NCBI GenBank assembly: GCA_021234155.1
Contig: JAJEKV010000031.1
Span: forward strand, 1,047,614-1,111,613
Length of the DNA: 64,000 bases
From: Isoetes taiwanensis
Lineage: Eukaryota > Streptophyta > Lycopodiopsida > Isoetales > Isoetaceae
Reading direction: 5' to 3'
Shown here piece by piece: positions 22,745-33,519 of this stretch (the first letter of the stretch is position 1; every line of letters begins with the position of its first letter). Made by a program: the position numbers and the translations under genes. Below the pieces are notes generated by a model that made no database searches, was not told the origin of the DNA, and saw only the letters and a list, made by a program, of their open reading frames with translations.

Positions 22745-23880
22745 ACTGCTATAGAAAGAGGCCAATTGGCCTATGGAACCCAAAAAAAGAATACAACAAA
22801 TGTATTACTACTAGGATTAAAAAACCCATGCCTCGAAAGGTTTTCGAGGGAAAAACCTTGATAGTAATAGGTATGACGAGAGATTGTACAATGATACATT
22901 TTAATCTCAGTGTAGTGTTTGAGGACATAACTGGAGTGCGTATATACATGCTGTCCTGGAGAAAATATTCTAGCGAACCCACTGAAGTCGTGTCACTAGC
23001 AGTGCATGAAGCAGCTGGCTAGACTGAATTGACTCAGCATAGCGGGCTCAAGTTATGACTAAATGCCAGACATTGTTGCAGTGTGTGACATTCGTTTTCA
23101 ATGGCGCCATGCTGGCAACACTAACAGAGTCTGTCCTTATACGCCTCCCGAGCCCATCTGCCTATCTTAATTTAGATGCGATGTGCACCTGTGCGAATTG
23201 AAGCTGTCAATCTGCACTTTTTCAGTGACAAATTATACGGAGGTAGTGTGTTGTTTCAACCTGTTCTAGGGCACTAGTATTTTAAATTTTACTGAGGAAG
23301 CACCTGTGCTCTTGCACCCTCCATCGAGAGCACCATTGAGCTTGCCTCTTCTTCCAAGAGGCTTTGAGGAGGACCCATGGCCATTGCATAAGCTAGGTTG
23401 GGAAGACGATCATCCAGGGCATACAAATATTGCATGTCTTCCACGGTGTGGGTTAAGAGATCGACATCATCAACATATATGAGCTGCTTAATAATCTTGT
23501 GCACAAGTCGAGCTCCGTCATCCCCGTGCTTAGTAAACCACCCTTTTAATTGGTCAATGTAGAGGCCAAACAACCCTGGAGAGAGCGGGCATCTCTTCAG
23601 ACCCCAACTTGTTGACATGTTGTCTCGTCAATGTCATCGACCTGAGCAAGTCTCATACAACATGTACACCATATTTTGCTTCAATTCTCTTAATCTTTCC
23701 CATAGCCTTTCTCGAGGCACATTGTCAAAAGCCTTTGCGAAATGAATGAAGCAGCAGGAGGTCACGTCGGTAGTTCCCGCTGTACTCAAACAAGGTGCGT
23801 AAGGTGAAATTGTGATCAATAATGGAGTGTCAGGACCTGAATCCTGCTTGTGTGAGGGCTCGCTCTTTTGTCTCCTCTGC
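22745..23880 (-). mobile_element. LINE copy with RT fragment, internally deleted
   Basis: 3' terminus near 22757 (GGCCAATTGGCCTATGG). Minus-strand RT pieces: IHFAKAFDNVPRERLWERL (about 23700-23760), RCPLSPGLFGLYIDQL (about 23560-23610) and YVDDVDLL (about 23460-23480). The region between RT and 3' end is shorter and more diverged than in the 10.4-kb copy. Confidence 0.82.
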
Positions 23881-23941
23881 CCATATCGTTAATTGTTGCA
23901 AAGAATTTTGCAACAATTAGAATTTTGGCCATCAATTTTGC

Positions 23942-24250
23942 AAAGAAATCAAGAAAGAAAGAAAGAATGATTTTTATCGTCTACTGAGACCAATCGGCCT
24001 ATGGGACCCAGAAGGAGCGCAATAAACTTGTTACTGTCCGGGTTAAAAAACCCCAATCGGGAAGGGTTTTCGAGGGAAAAATTGTGGCAATAATAAGAAT
24101 GCTGTCAAACTATACAAGTATACATCATCATGAAATAAATATATATATAATATATACATGTCAAGTATATGCCCGAGGACATAGCTGATGAGCTCCTGAA
24201 GGGTATGATCCCAGCATTCGTATGAGATGAAGGTATGAGATGAAGTCACT
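23942..24250 (-). mobile_element. Short LINE 3' fragment with (GAAA)n-type tail
   Basis: Tail AAGAAAGAAAGAAAGAATG, then the common terminus (TTTTTATCGTCTACTGAGAC) and about 270 bp of 3' sequence. Truncated near 24250. Confidence 0.8.
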
Positions 24251-24303
24251 GCAGCAAGGAATGAAGAGGGTTGCGCAAGAAAATGATTCCCTCCACAAAC
24301 GAG

Positions 24304-25060
24304 TCAAAAGAATGAAACAACTCCACTGGGGTTCAGGGAAAAGGCAAGAAACTTGAAACCCATAAATGGGATATGCTTCTGATAACTCCCAAGTAGACAG
24401 TTTCTTCTCGGAGACCTCCTCTTCAATACTTCCTCATTCTCCTCGTTTTCCAGTAGGAGCTTCTTTTCCTCAGGATCTATTTGCTCCTCTACTGGTGAGG
24501 CAGGACATTCTATCTGAGCGACCTCCATACTTGAAGAAGAACGGGCATCTTGGTTTGACTTACTGTAAATCATGTATGTGTTGAACATAATATCTACGCT
24601 GTAAAAACTTTCTTTGCCTTCTTCTCTGCACAGTTCTGCACTCCTCAAAAACCTCTTAATTTGGTCTTGATCAGCCTTCAGAAATATCTTAATTAAGCTT
24701 GCATGCTCAGTAAAGGTAAACAGTCACATGACATGGTTTCAGGTCAGGTCCAGCTCTAGCCATGAAGCTATGAAGAATGCCCCCATATGCATTAGTAGAC
24801 CTGTTACACTCTGCCATGACGTTTACTGTCAGGCAAAAATTATTATATACAGTAGTTGCATCAACTGGCTCCTCTATCTCCTCCTCAAACTCTTCTGGAT
24901 GCTTCTGACGAAAATCCCATTCTTTCTCTACTATATTGTCATACCATGTGCTAAACAACTCCCATGCCTTATCTGATATACTCTTTACCATTCTTGTTGA
25001 GCAGCGCCTCGATTTGTGATAGTTTGAAGGTGAGCGCCTTAGTAGCGGCTTGATATGCAA
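24304..25060 (-). pseudogene. Exon-like pieces of an unidentified gene (3' part?)
   Basis: Two minus-strand stretches read like coding exons: 24707-25060, with SISDKAWELFSTWYDNIVEK, then an acidic EEFEEEIEEP, and 24304-24648, with KRFLRSAELCREEGKESFYS then a GTAAGT-like donor and an acidic EEQIDPEEKKLLLENEE segment. I do not recognise the protein. The piece stops 14 bp from the left end of the mobile element at 25074, and another minus-strand exon-like piece starts just beyond its right end (36673-37254). A single host gene split by the insertion is possible. Confidence 0.4.
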
Positions 25061-25073
25061 GAGTGAATAACAC

Positions 25074-25245
25074 GTAGCTATGGTGCGAAAATAATGTTTC
25101 CATATTTTATGTTATACACAATTTTGCACCGTGGCTACGGTGCGAAAATAACACTTCCATATTTTATGTTATACACATTTTCGCACCGTGGCTACGGTGC
25201 AAAAACAACACTTCCTTATTTTATAGCTGCCATACAAGAAGAGAT
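25074..25245. repeat. Left subterminal array, 57-bp period
   Basis: GGTGCGAAAA or its variant GGTGCAAAAA recurs at 25082, 25139 and 25196. Between units sits a palindrome with 12-base arms, TTTTCGCACCGT and ACGGTGCGAAAA, around GGCT. The linker is TAACACTTCCATATTTTATG. The same unit occurs at the right end (36420-36579). Confidence 0.85.
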
Positions 25246-25657
25246 TCAATTGAAGGGAGGAAGTTGATGGGTTTGTTTTCAGTAATTCAGAGCAATGAAC
25301 ATTGATATTTAGGCAATGACAACTCTTTTTGTTTTATTTTATTTTGAGTAGTGTTTGTGAGTTCAAAAGTAGTCTCTCGTTAGTTATTGTCAAATTGACT
25401 ATGAAAGAGTGGGCACAGTGAAGCATGATTTCATTAATTGGATAAAATAACGCAATTTTGAGAATTTTCAGCACACCTTATTTGCTCAAGCACGAATACT
25501 TTCACCTAGTTCTCGAGCCCAACAAACATGAGGTAATTAACATACACATATACATACAAATTTTGTGTTATACTTGTACGTGTACATGACACTCGTAGAA
25601 GGTCAATAATGGCCCTACATTGTACACTAATAATTCACATCAATAATTTTACTTCAC

Positions 25658-25665
25658 TATAAAAA
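25658..25665 (+). promoter_or_regulatory. TATA box of small-gene copy 1
   Basis: TATAAAAA, 43 bp before the start codon, in a block conserved in all three copies (TTCACTATAAA, preceded by AATAATTCAC). Confidence 0.55.
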
Positions 25666-25700
25666 TGGCTTGACGAGGGGGTAGAGGCCATTCATCTTCC

Positions 25701-25946
25701 ATGGCTTCCTCGATGCCTCGCCCGTGAGCACATCCGGCTCTTTCAAGTGTTACTTGAGCTACAACGACCGGGCGAATGCACTAGAAATGGCGTTAAGCTT
25801 GATCCATGGCTCTTATCTAAAGCTGATGGACCTGCTAGTGCTTGCGGGAAGCTCACTTTCGTGTTAAAGTCCATATTTACCGGGCTTCCCCGATCGAGAT
25901 CTATGAGCTGAATGGCATCACGAGCTTTGATGTTGATGACGAGTGA
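25701..25946 (+). pseudogene. Small tandem gene, copy 1, frameshifted
   Basis: Begins ATGGCTTCC 43 bp after a TATA box. The frame is broken internally, but the end reads IEIYELNGITSFDVDDE then stop, matching the end of copy 3 (SYEISGITTTDPEDE then stop). At 246 bp it is almost the same length as copies 2 and 3. It is the most diverged copy. Product unknown. Confidence 0.55.
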
Positions 25947-26265
25947 ATCTGCACCTGCTAATAATGTAATAATGACATGGGTACCTAATAACTAAGTAAG
26001 GATGTAATAGCATTCTGATTAAGGATGTAATATCAATGCATCTTTAACCGAGTATATTGTAACGATGTGCTATCCCACCTCCACTTTTTCCGCAAATTTG
26101 TCATTGAATTCAATCATAGCTAAATTAATTCAAGCAAACATGTTTTCAAACATACGCATAGTAGTATGAAATAAGTATTATTCTTGTAATATACAAATAC
26201 CGATACACGCTCAATAATGGTGGTGAAGTATACCCCAATAATTCACCTCAATCATTCCACTTCAC

Positions 26266-26273
26266 TATAAAGG
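26266..26273 (+). promoter_or_regulatory. TATA box of small-gene copy 2
   Basis: TATAAAGG, 39 bp before the start codon, in the same conserved context as copies 1 and 3. Confidence 0.55.
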
Positions 26274-26304
26274 CTTCTCACCGGGCTAAATTTCATTCAT
26301 CCCC

Positions 26305-26544
26305 ATGGATTTTTCGCCTTCTTGATTCACCACATTGAGGCGATCAAGTGCTCAATGAGCCACTCGTGATCTTGTTGGTTGCCCGGATGGCATCTTCTTC
26401 TTGATCCCTACTCCGAAGAAAAGCTTTGGGCGGAGATTCATTGCCCTGCGTCCAATTCGTGTTACGATCGATCCGATCGGCTTCCCGAAGCATGAGCTAT
26501 GAGATATCGGGGATCACGCCCCTGATGATCCCCAAGATGAATGA
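26305..26544 (+). pseudogene. Small tandem gene, copy 2, frameshifted
   Basis: Nucleotide sequence is very close to copy 3 throughout, including start ATGGATTTTTCGCCTTC and end ATGAGCTATGAGATATC. A TGA (26317) arises early by an indel, and another indel lies near the end. 240 bp from start to the matching stop. Confidence 0.65.
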
Positions 26545-26895
26545 AGCACCTGCTTAGCATTGTATAGTGTAAGAGCTCTTGTGTGTAGATGAAAAAACAG
26601 AAAGCGTAATGAATAATAACTAATCTCCAATCTAAGGATATAATACCACAATGAATATTGTTTGATGTATCATACCAATGTAGTGTAAGGATGTGCTATT
26701 CGACTTCCAAAGATATCTGCAAGCATTTCCAATTTCAACCACACCTAAATTACTCAAGCACACGTTTTAAAAGCATACATATATCCATACGAAAAGATGT
26801 ATTATACTTCTATTTATACAAATCGGTCTTATACACGAGCAATAATGGCGCCTAAATTCAACCCCCAATAATTCACCTCAATAATTCTACTTCAC

Positions 26896-26903
26896 TATAA
26901 AAG
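26896..26903 (+). promoter_or_regulatory. TATA box of small-gene copy 3
   Basis: TATAAAAG, 43 bp before the ATG at 26939. Confidence 0.6.
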
Positions 26904-26938
26904 CTTCTCACTTCGGGGCTGAAGTTCATTCTTCTCTC

Positions 26939-27181
26939 ATGGATTTTTCGCCTTCATCAGTTCACCACATCGAGGCGATCAAGTGCTCAATGAGCCACTC
27001 TGATCTTGTTGGTTGCCTAGACAGGCATCTTCTTCTTGATCCCTACCTGCGAAGAAAAGCTTTTGGCCGAGATTCGCTGCCCCAAGCGTCAATTCGTGTG
27101 ATGATCCATCTGATTTGGCTTCCTGAGCGCATGAGCTATGAGATATCAGGGATCACTACTACAGATCCCGAAGATGAATGA
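26939..27181 (+). CDS. 80-residue protein of unknown function, intact copy 3
   Basis: An open frame of 80 codons starting MDFSPSSVHHIEAIKCSMSH and ending SYEISGITTTDPEDE. It has the best-preserved frame of three tandem copies with a period of about 620 bp, each with its own TATA box at a fixed distance. The conserved length, promoter and acidic C-terminus (YE, then GIT, then DxEDE) argue for a real gene. There is no signal peptide, membrane segment or recognised domain. It sits near the left end of the 11.5-kb element, so a role in that element is plausible. A tandem array of a small regulatory gene is one possibility. Confidence 0.6.
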   Translation: MDFSPSSVHHIEAIKCSMSHSDLVGCLDRHLLLDPYLRRKAFGRDSLPQASIRVMIHLIWLPERMSYEISGITTTDPEDE

Positions 27182-27219
27182 ATCACCTGTTCAACATGTT
27201 ATAGTGTAAGAGCTCTTGT

Positions 27220-30200
27220 GTTAAGATGAAAAATGCAAGACGTAATGAATAATAAATAGTCTATTGTAGTGATGTTATGGATAATAAAAAGTGTGAGATG
27301 CTTTAATGTACCAGAAGACTCAAGTTTCATCTCCATCATCGATGCCTCTTTAGCAAAGCAATTCCCGCAGTGGATTCCTACAATAGGAGGTATCACAACC
27401 AATAATGGCTTCTGTTCCACAAACCAAGCATAGTCTATCGCTTTGAGAGGCCGATAACGGGTCCGCCATTAGGATTCGGCCTCCACTTTTTATGCCAAAT
27501 GTCCCGACATCATTGAGCCGTGCGGGTGCCTTTCCCAGCCACAGGCTCCCACCAAGAAACAAAACCTCAAGTATAATGAGGGGCAAGTGGGATCTTGTAT
27601 TGGATCCTCTTCCGCATACGCTACCCATGTAGGACATGCATCTGCTGGTCTTACAAGAAGAAACATACCTTTATGTACATCTTGGTATGGGTCAAATATC
27701 TCCACTGCATTCTTGGGTTTATCCTTAGCAGGTCCAACATAGGTAGCCAGAGCGTCAAATGGATCGACCTGAATAGATTCAGGCTCTTGAAGCACAACTT
27801 GCCTTGTTTGAGGCCAGAAGTTCTGAATTTCTGGATTGCCCGGGGGTACTTCACCTAGCACACGATCACTTCTCAAGACTAGTAGTCCATGACCTCGCTC
27901 ATGTAGGTATTAGACCACGAGTTCACACCAGCCCTGGAGATGTTAGCCCAATGCATCATGTACTTCGCAATGGACGACCTCAATGCTCCTATGTCTTTGA
28001 GGCATGCATATGGCCTCGACAGCCTTTTGGGCGAGCCAATTGGTATCTTTGGCAAACCATTGTCATCTGCTTTCCACATCCGAATACCCTTTTCTGGCAA
28101 CCATTCTCTATGACCAGGTCTCATCTTGTAATACATTAATGGCCACCCTTTATTCATGCAGAACTTGAATAATAAGGGCTCCAAGTGACCAACCAAACGG
28201 TCCTTCTTATCAGGAATGTAACCTTTTATGAACCCCTTCCAATCGGGAACCTCGGTAACAAGGTATGGTGTCGGTGCCTTCGTGCTACACTCTCGGAAGA
28301 GTTGCATTAGTTCTGGAATAGTTAGAGCATCCGACCTGCGCATTAACGTTGAATAGTTACCGAAGAGCGCATAGCATGATTCAAGGAACCAACATGAAAA
28401 TTTGAATCATCCTTCCAAAGGTCGAGTGAGAAATGTCCTAAGGCACCCGTGCCATGGCCATGCATCAGTGCACCAGTCACGCTAACTTTCAAGCGTTCAT
28501 CTCTCCATACCGATTTCGCTAATTTCTCCAGTCTTGGAATCATAGTCTTGTTTTGGTCCATCTTATCATGTATGATAGTGGAGCTGGGTCCTGGTCGGTG
28601 GGACAAAGCTCTCCATGACCAAGACAAGCTCCTACAAGAGATCCGGGCCGTCATGTGTTCCTTCCTTTCCATCTGCAATTCTCTTCTCCCGCGGGATCTC
28701 GGTTTTAGCCATTTTCTTTTTATTACAATACAAGTATTGCACTTGGAAAAAGTCGGTCCTCTTTGCTATTCCAACCTCTCGGGTGATTTTGCTTCCACCC
28801 ACGTGAGAATGAAGAATGTGAGATGTGCTTGCCCCATCTCCATCACATTGGCGCCCACCTCTTGAAGAATGTCCTTTTAGTTAGGACAGAGGGGAGCCTC
28901 TTGACATTCTCTCTCACCCCTCAAGTAGTGATTTTCGATCCAGGGGGCATCGCCTCTGCATTCTCATCTATGTACATAGAGAGTATGGCCTTCCCTAAGA
29001 AGAGTGTGAGGCCTCGGCTTTTTCGTGCCCATGTTACCATGCTCAAGAACTCGCGGACCAGCAAGGAAAAGTCTTCGCCACTTATAGAATGTGGACATTG
29101 GAATACCATAGGCTCTATGCCATGCTTTCAAGCAAACCTCGCTTATTATTTAGCATTAGCTTCGCGCACCAAAATCCGTTCGCGGAATGTAGGCGCCTAA
29201 CATGTTGAAAAACAAATGTGGTCCCTCGTCTCAAGCTCGCAAGTTCCAAAGAGAACCTACGCGATACACGCAATCTCGGCTGAGAAGTTTATGCAAAGAT
29301 CTTCGCATGCAGCAGCGGAAAGACTTGAAGTCCGAAATGGAAGTCGCTGTGGATTTTTCTCTCAAATTTTAGTGGCCCGCAGGAGGTGAACGTGGGGTCC
29401 GTTCACCATTGTGTACGCCCTCTTTGTTGCCTTTTTCAGGCTCAATTTGCATGGCATAGGGTTCGCTTCAACGATCGCCCTGCTTTCAGCAGCTTTATGA
29501 GTGTTGACACAACAACATTGTCTACTAACACCAAAGCAATCGCCACCTCACCCAGTGTCGGTAACCGTGGCATTTCAAACATGCTTGGCATCGCATGGTC
29601 GCCTTATCCGCATAGGGAATGTCTTCATTATGGTTGCTGCCAAGTAGTCTTCTCCCAATCTCATGTCACCGACAGCCTGATTAGGGTCAATGAAGATGAT
29701 CACCCCAAGGGCATACGGAATGTTGCAGCAGTCATGGAGTAGTGTGCAACTTTTTCTCTACTAGCTCGGCCCCTTGAAATGCCTCGAAGGTTATTCACTA
29801 AGGGCTTTCCCTGTGCTTGCAACCCAAGCCAATCAATTTTTTATATATGTGCAAAGGTGGATATTTCAGGTTCTTGGGTAAGGTTAGCTATCCACTGCGC
29901 TGGCCACAAAATAAAACTCCCTCGAGAATCCCCAAGTGTTGCCAATTCCGGTTCAGGAAATGGCAAACCAATGCTTCCGTCGAGAATAACTTCCATAGAC
30001 ACTACAACGCTATCTCTCGGCAAGGGCAAGTTGTGGTGCTTGTCGAAGGCATGTACTTTTCCCTCACCCACTTTGACTCCATGGAACAGTATGGTCTTCG
30101 AGGCAGCCATGTCTGCAAGCACAATGGACGTTATTGCTCGAGAAAAACGCCACCGCGATGTCACGCAGCACTTTCACATTAGCCGCATTGCATCAAGCTT

Positions 30201-30524
30201 AAGCAAGGACATGGTTAGCGGGATCGCGACCGGGCGATCTCCTTCAAAGAAGCGATACACTTTGTCTAGATTGTAATGCGTGCCTAGAGCAAGCAAACTA
30301 ACCTAGTCTCCTAGATCAAGCATATACCATAGTCTAGATTATACGTACCTGTCTAGATTATGCTGCGCAAAATCGCCTTCGCGATCCGGACGAGTACTAG
30401 CTGTGTCGTAGGGACGACCTGCGGGAGAAGTAGATGAATCAATAACCCTTGATGGGTCTAGAATATGTTCGAAAGATCGCCTTCGCGATCCTCTGATGAC
30501 CGCTAGCCGTGGCTCAAGGATCAC
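27220..30524 (-). pseudogene. Decayed transposase-like gene (MDQNK motif)
   Basis: Reading right to left across several frames: LPFPEPELATLGDSRGSFIL (about 29900-29970), then FYKWRRLFLAGPRVLEHGNM with KKPRPHT (about 29020-29090), then HDKMDQNKTMIPRLEKL (about 28530-28570) with MHGHGTGALGHFSLDLW, then LVGHLEPLLFKFCMNKGW and MYYKMRPGHREWLPEKGIRM (about 28070-28200), then HKGMFLLVRPADACPTWVA (about 27620-27670) and a WWEP/W-KW-like C-terminus near 27500. This set and order resemble, from memory, transposase-like ORFs with a DGMDQxK motif and a GDxxGSFxxWP segment found in plant and protist mobile elements. Many stops and indels show decay. Near the 5' end, two short stretches with the GATCGC-type palindrome (30372, 30475) look like mini-introns. 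Confidence 0.5.
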
Positions 30525-30634
30525 CAGTATCGAGGAAGATGAATGACATCAACGCCTACAAACAGAACATCTTAAGAATTTTGATACATGCAATCTATAT
30601 TACCAAATTAGAATGGGATTTCATCTACTGGATT

Positions 30635-30945
30635 ACAAAAAAGGGTGCATCGGCATTTTAACCGAAAACACAGATCTAATGAATGAACTTGCCTCTGTCT
30701 TTGGCCTTCAATGAATTCTACAACGTCAAATATGCTTGATGCTTTGAAATTCATCAAAAGCATCCACTGACACTAAAATGCTTTCATGCTTTCAAAGCAT
30801 CCAAGCATCTACCGACACAAAAAAAGGGTGCATCTGGCAGATTTAATCGAAAACACAGCTTTAATCAATGAACTTGCCTGCCTTTGGCCTTCAATAAATT
30901 CTACAATGTCAAATATGCTTGGATGCTTTGAAATTCATCGAGCGC
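30635..30945. repeat. Direct duplication, ~187-bp period
   Basis: Segments at about 30637-30755 and 30824-30940 share GGGTGCATC, GAAAACACAG, CTTTGGCCTTCAAT and ATGCTTTGAAATTCATC in the same order. Confidence 0.7.
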
Positions 30946-31262
30946 CATTGTAATCCAACATAGCTTCAAATTAACTTCGGAAAGTCGAACAACTTCTTCC
31001 CAAGCTTTGCAACAATGAAATTGTGTGGGGTCTTCTCAAGATTTGAAATGGATTTGAATTTCAAATGCGGTAAGATCGGGCGGACCTTCTTATGCCCTAA
31101 TGCTCGTCCCCTATCCAATTTAAACCCGACATGCCGCGGTGGGTGATTTCTTGTCCTTTCCAACTGCCCCACAGGTCACTCTCACACAAATTCTCCGCGG
31201 TCACCGGCCCCCCGCACGCTGCTAATTTGGGGTTGCTTTTAGGGGTAATGGGGAATATGTCA

Positions 31263-31360
31263 CCCGTCATAATGACGCCGCCCAATCATAATGGCGCCCG
31301 ATCATAAGGATGGCGCCGGCATAATGGCGCCCGTCATAATGGCGATGTGTCTATAAAAAG
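31263..31360 (+). promoter_or_regulatory. Promoter: five CATAATGGCGCC boxes and TATA
   Basis: Five tandem boxes at about 31268, 31287, 31302, 31320 and 31335, variants of CATAATGGCGCCCG with a 15-20 bp spacing, end just before TATA box CTATAAAAAG (31351-31360). The start codon at 31449 follows 90 bp later in a good context (GCCACCATG). The 5' UTR contains AAAATTTCTAGCGCC twice (31394, 31432). Confidence 0.65.
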
Positions 31361-33063
31361 AGTGGCGTTCATTTTTCTGATTAGCCCCCGCGAAAATTTC
31401 TAGCGCCTTCAAAAAATTCAAAGCCATCCGAAAATTTCTAGCGCCACCATGTTGCCGCGCCCGCCCTCGAGAGAAGGTAATTTCCAATTTTTTATAGCAT
31501 AGGTATCTCTATAGCTTCGCCATGTCTTTTAGGATAGGTAGATGGTCGCTACGATCGCTGTCGCGATAGTTGTGACCATGACCTTCCTATTTTCGGAAGG
31601 TAGTGCTTCAAGACAATGCGCGCCGCGATAGTGGCGAGCAATTTATATAAAACGTAATACTTCATTTGGTCGTAAAGAACGCGGCCGCGTTTCTTGCCAG
31701 CATAATGGTCACAGAACACCCTTTATTAGTTTGCAACTGTTGAACCAGATCGCGGCCGCGATCCTTACGAACACCTTCTTCCAATACTTGTGCATCTAAC
31801 CTGTGTTCAATTGCTTCGCAGACCCTCGAACTATTCCGCGGGTAGAATGTAGAACCAATCGAATTGTCACTCCGATAGAAGCGAGAAGTGGTGTGTTGAA
31901 ATCGCATGAGCAAAACCTCATGTCACCGGAGACCGAAAAGGACTTGTGTTTGTTCTTTAGGAATGGGAAGGGTCCGTAAGATTACGAAAGCTAGGTATAG
32001 TAATTGCTATGTGGGAAGGCACCAAAAATAATGTACGGATGCAATAATTTGCGCCAGAAGATACTCAAGGGCTGCAGGGTTGTCGAAAGTACGCTTTGAG
32101 ATGGCGTAATTATGATCCATCCATTATGATTGCCAAGAAAAGTCAACAAAGCGACAAGCGACAAGGGATGGCCACCGATCATGCTAAGGGATTTGGCCGG
32201 ATATTGCCGATCCTATGATTCCTTAAGTTTGTCGGGTATAAAGTTAACAGGATATACTTGTTGGATTTAGCATGTGAGAAAAGGCCTTTCGGTGATAAGA
32301 AACCTCCTTCCTGCCGCTTTGAAGGCTACTAAAGACAAAAAAAACCTTCAGGATGGACACCAAACCTGCTCAGGGGCTGTTTCAAAGAAGAGATCCGTGG
32401 CCCCTTTGCGGTGCTATTGGCGAACCATCCACTACAAAGGATAACAGTAGTGCCCATAGAGGCAAATGTTGTTCTCACGAAACCTTCCGTAGCCCCTCGG
32501 CAAATGTTGGTTGTTCTGCGATAGTTGACCCTTCCGACCCCGCCATGCTTTTGACCCCTCCCCAGAATCTGCGCCTAGAAGGACAGCCATCAAAGAGGAT
32601 CCCGCCATTCAGGATAAAGATTCCAAAGGCGCCCACGGATGACAGTGCGCAACCTTCGACGTCTTCTACTCCTTCCTCGTCCACTAGACCAGCTCCTACC
32701 AGCCACTTATTGCCCTGGAGAACTGATCCCCAAATGACAGAAGATATGATGTTTAATCCAGATGAAGAAAAGAAACCGCACGAGACAAAGATCAAGCTCG
32801 AGGAGTTCAAAAGATATTATCCAATGGGTGTAAACCGGTTCCAAAGAGTCAAGATTTTCGATTAGGAACCAGCTCCCGCTAATATGACACATAGAGTCCG
32901 GTCAAATGACCATGTACAGACACTGATAAAAAGCTTCAAGAAATACCCGACAGAAGTTCTTACACCGGCCGATCTCGTTCCATATGATCCTTTAACAAGG
33001 TCTGTTACATCATATTTATTTCTTTCTTCTCATATTGGTTACATATATAAATATGCTCGAAGG

Positions 33064-33081
33064 GATCGGGCGGTCGCGATC
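33064..33081. repeat. Palindrome in intron 33000-33128
   Basis: GATCGGGCGGTCGCGATC, arms GATCG/CGATC, in the middle of an intron supported by GT/AG ends and by frame continuity (AG plus G giving an Arg codon). Confidence 0.7.
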
Positions 33082-33505
33082 TTCGGAACAATTTCTTGGA
33101 CTAACTAGTGTATCTCGGTCACATGCAGGAAATTAGTCACTTGGTCGAGCCCAGAAGAATTGGCAAACAAAAAATTTTATATTATTTCTGGTAATCACAG
33201 CATTTTTGCTGCACAGTTTTTATGCACATGCGTGGGCAATGTCGAGCAAAGGTTGGAATTTGCGAAAGCATATGTAAAAAGAAGAAGTCGTGTATTAAAT
33301 GGTAACCTCTCCAACAAAGAATACATTCAGATTTCCATACAGTACAACGACGTCATCGCAGATACGGATACAAAGAACCACCGATTGAGAAGCTCCAACA
33401 ACTAAGAAACCAAAGACAAGGCATTCGGATGTCCTCCACAAGAGCCAACAGAACTCGCAGCGACATCCGGCCGAAGGTATGTTATTCGCTTTTTGTTTCG
33501 GGAAA

Positions 33506-33519
33506 ATCGCCGTCGCGAT
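33506..33519. repeat. Palindrome in the short intron 33477-~33530
   Basis: ATCGCCGTCGCGAT. The donor is AAG/GTATGT at 33477. The likely acceptor CAAAG ends at about 33530, giving an intron of about 54 bp with the palindrome in the middle. Confidence 0.6.
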
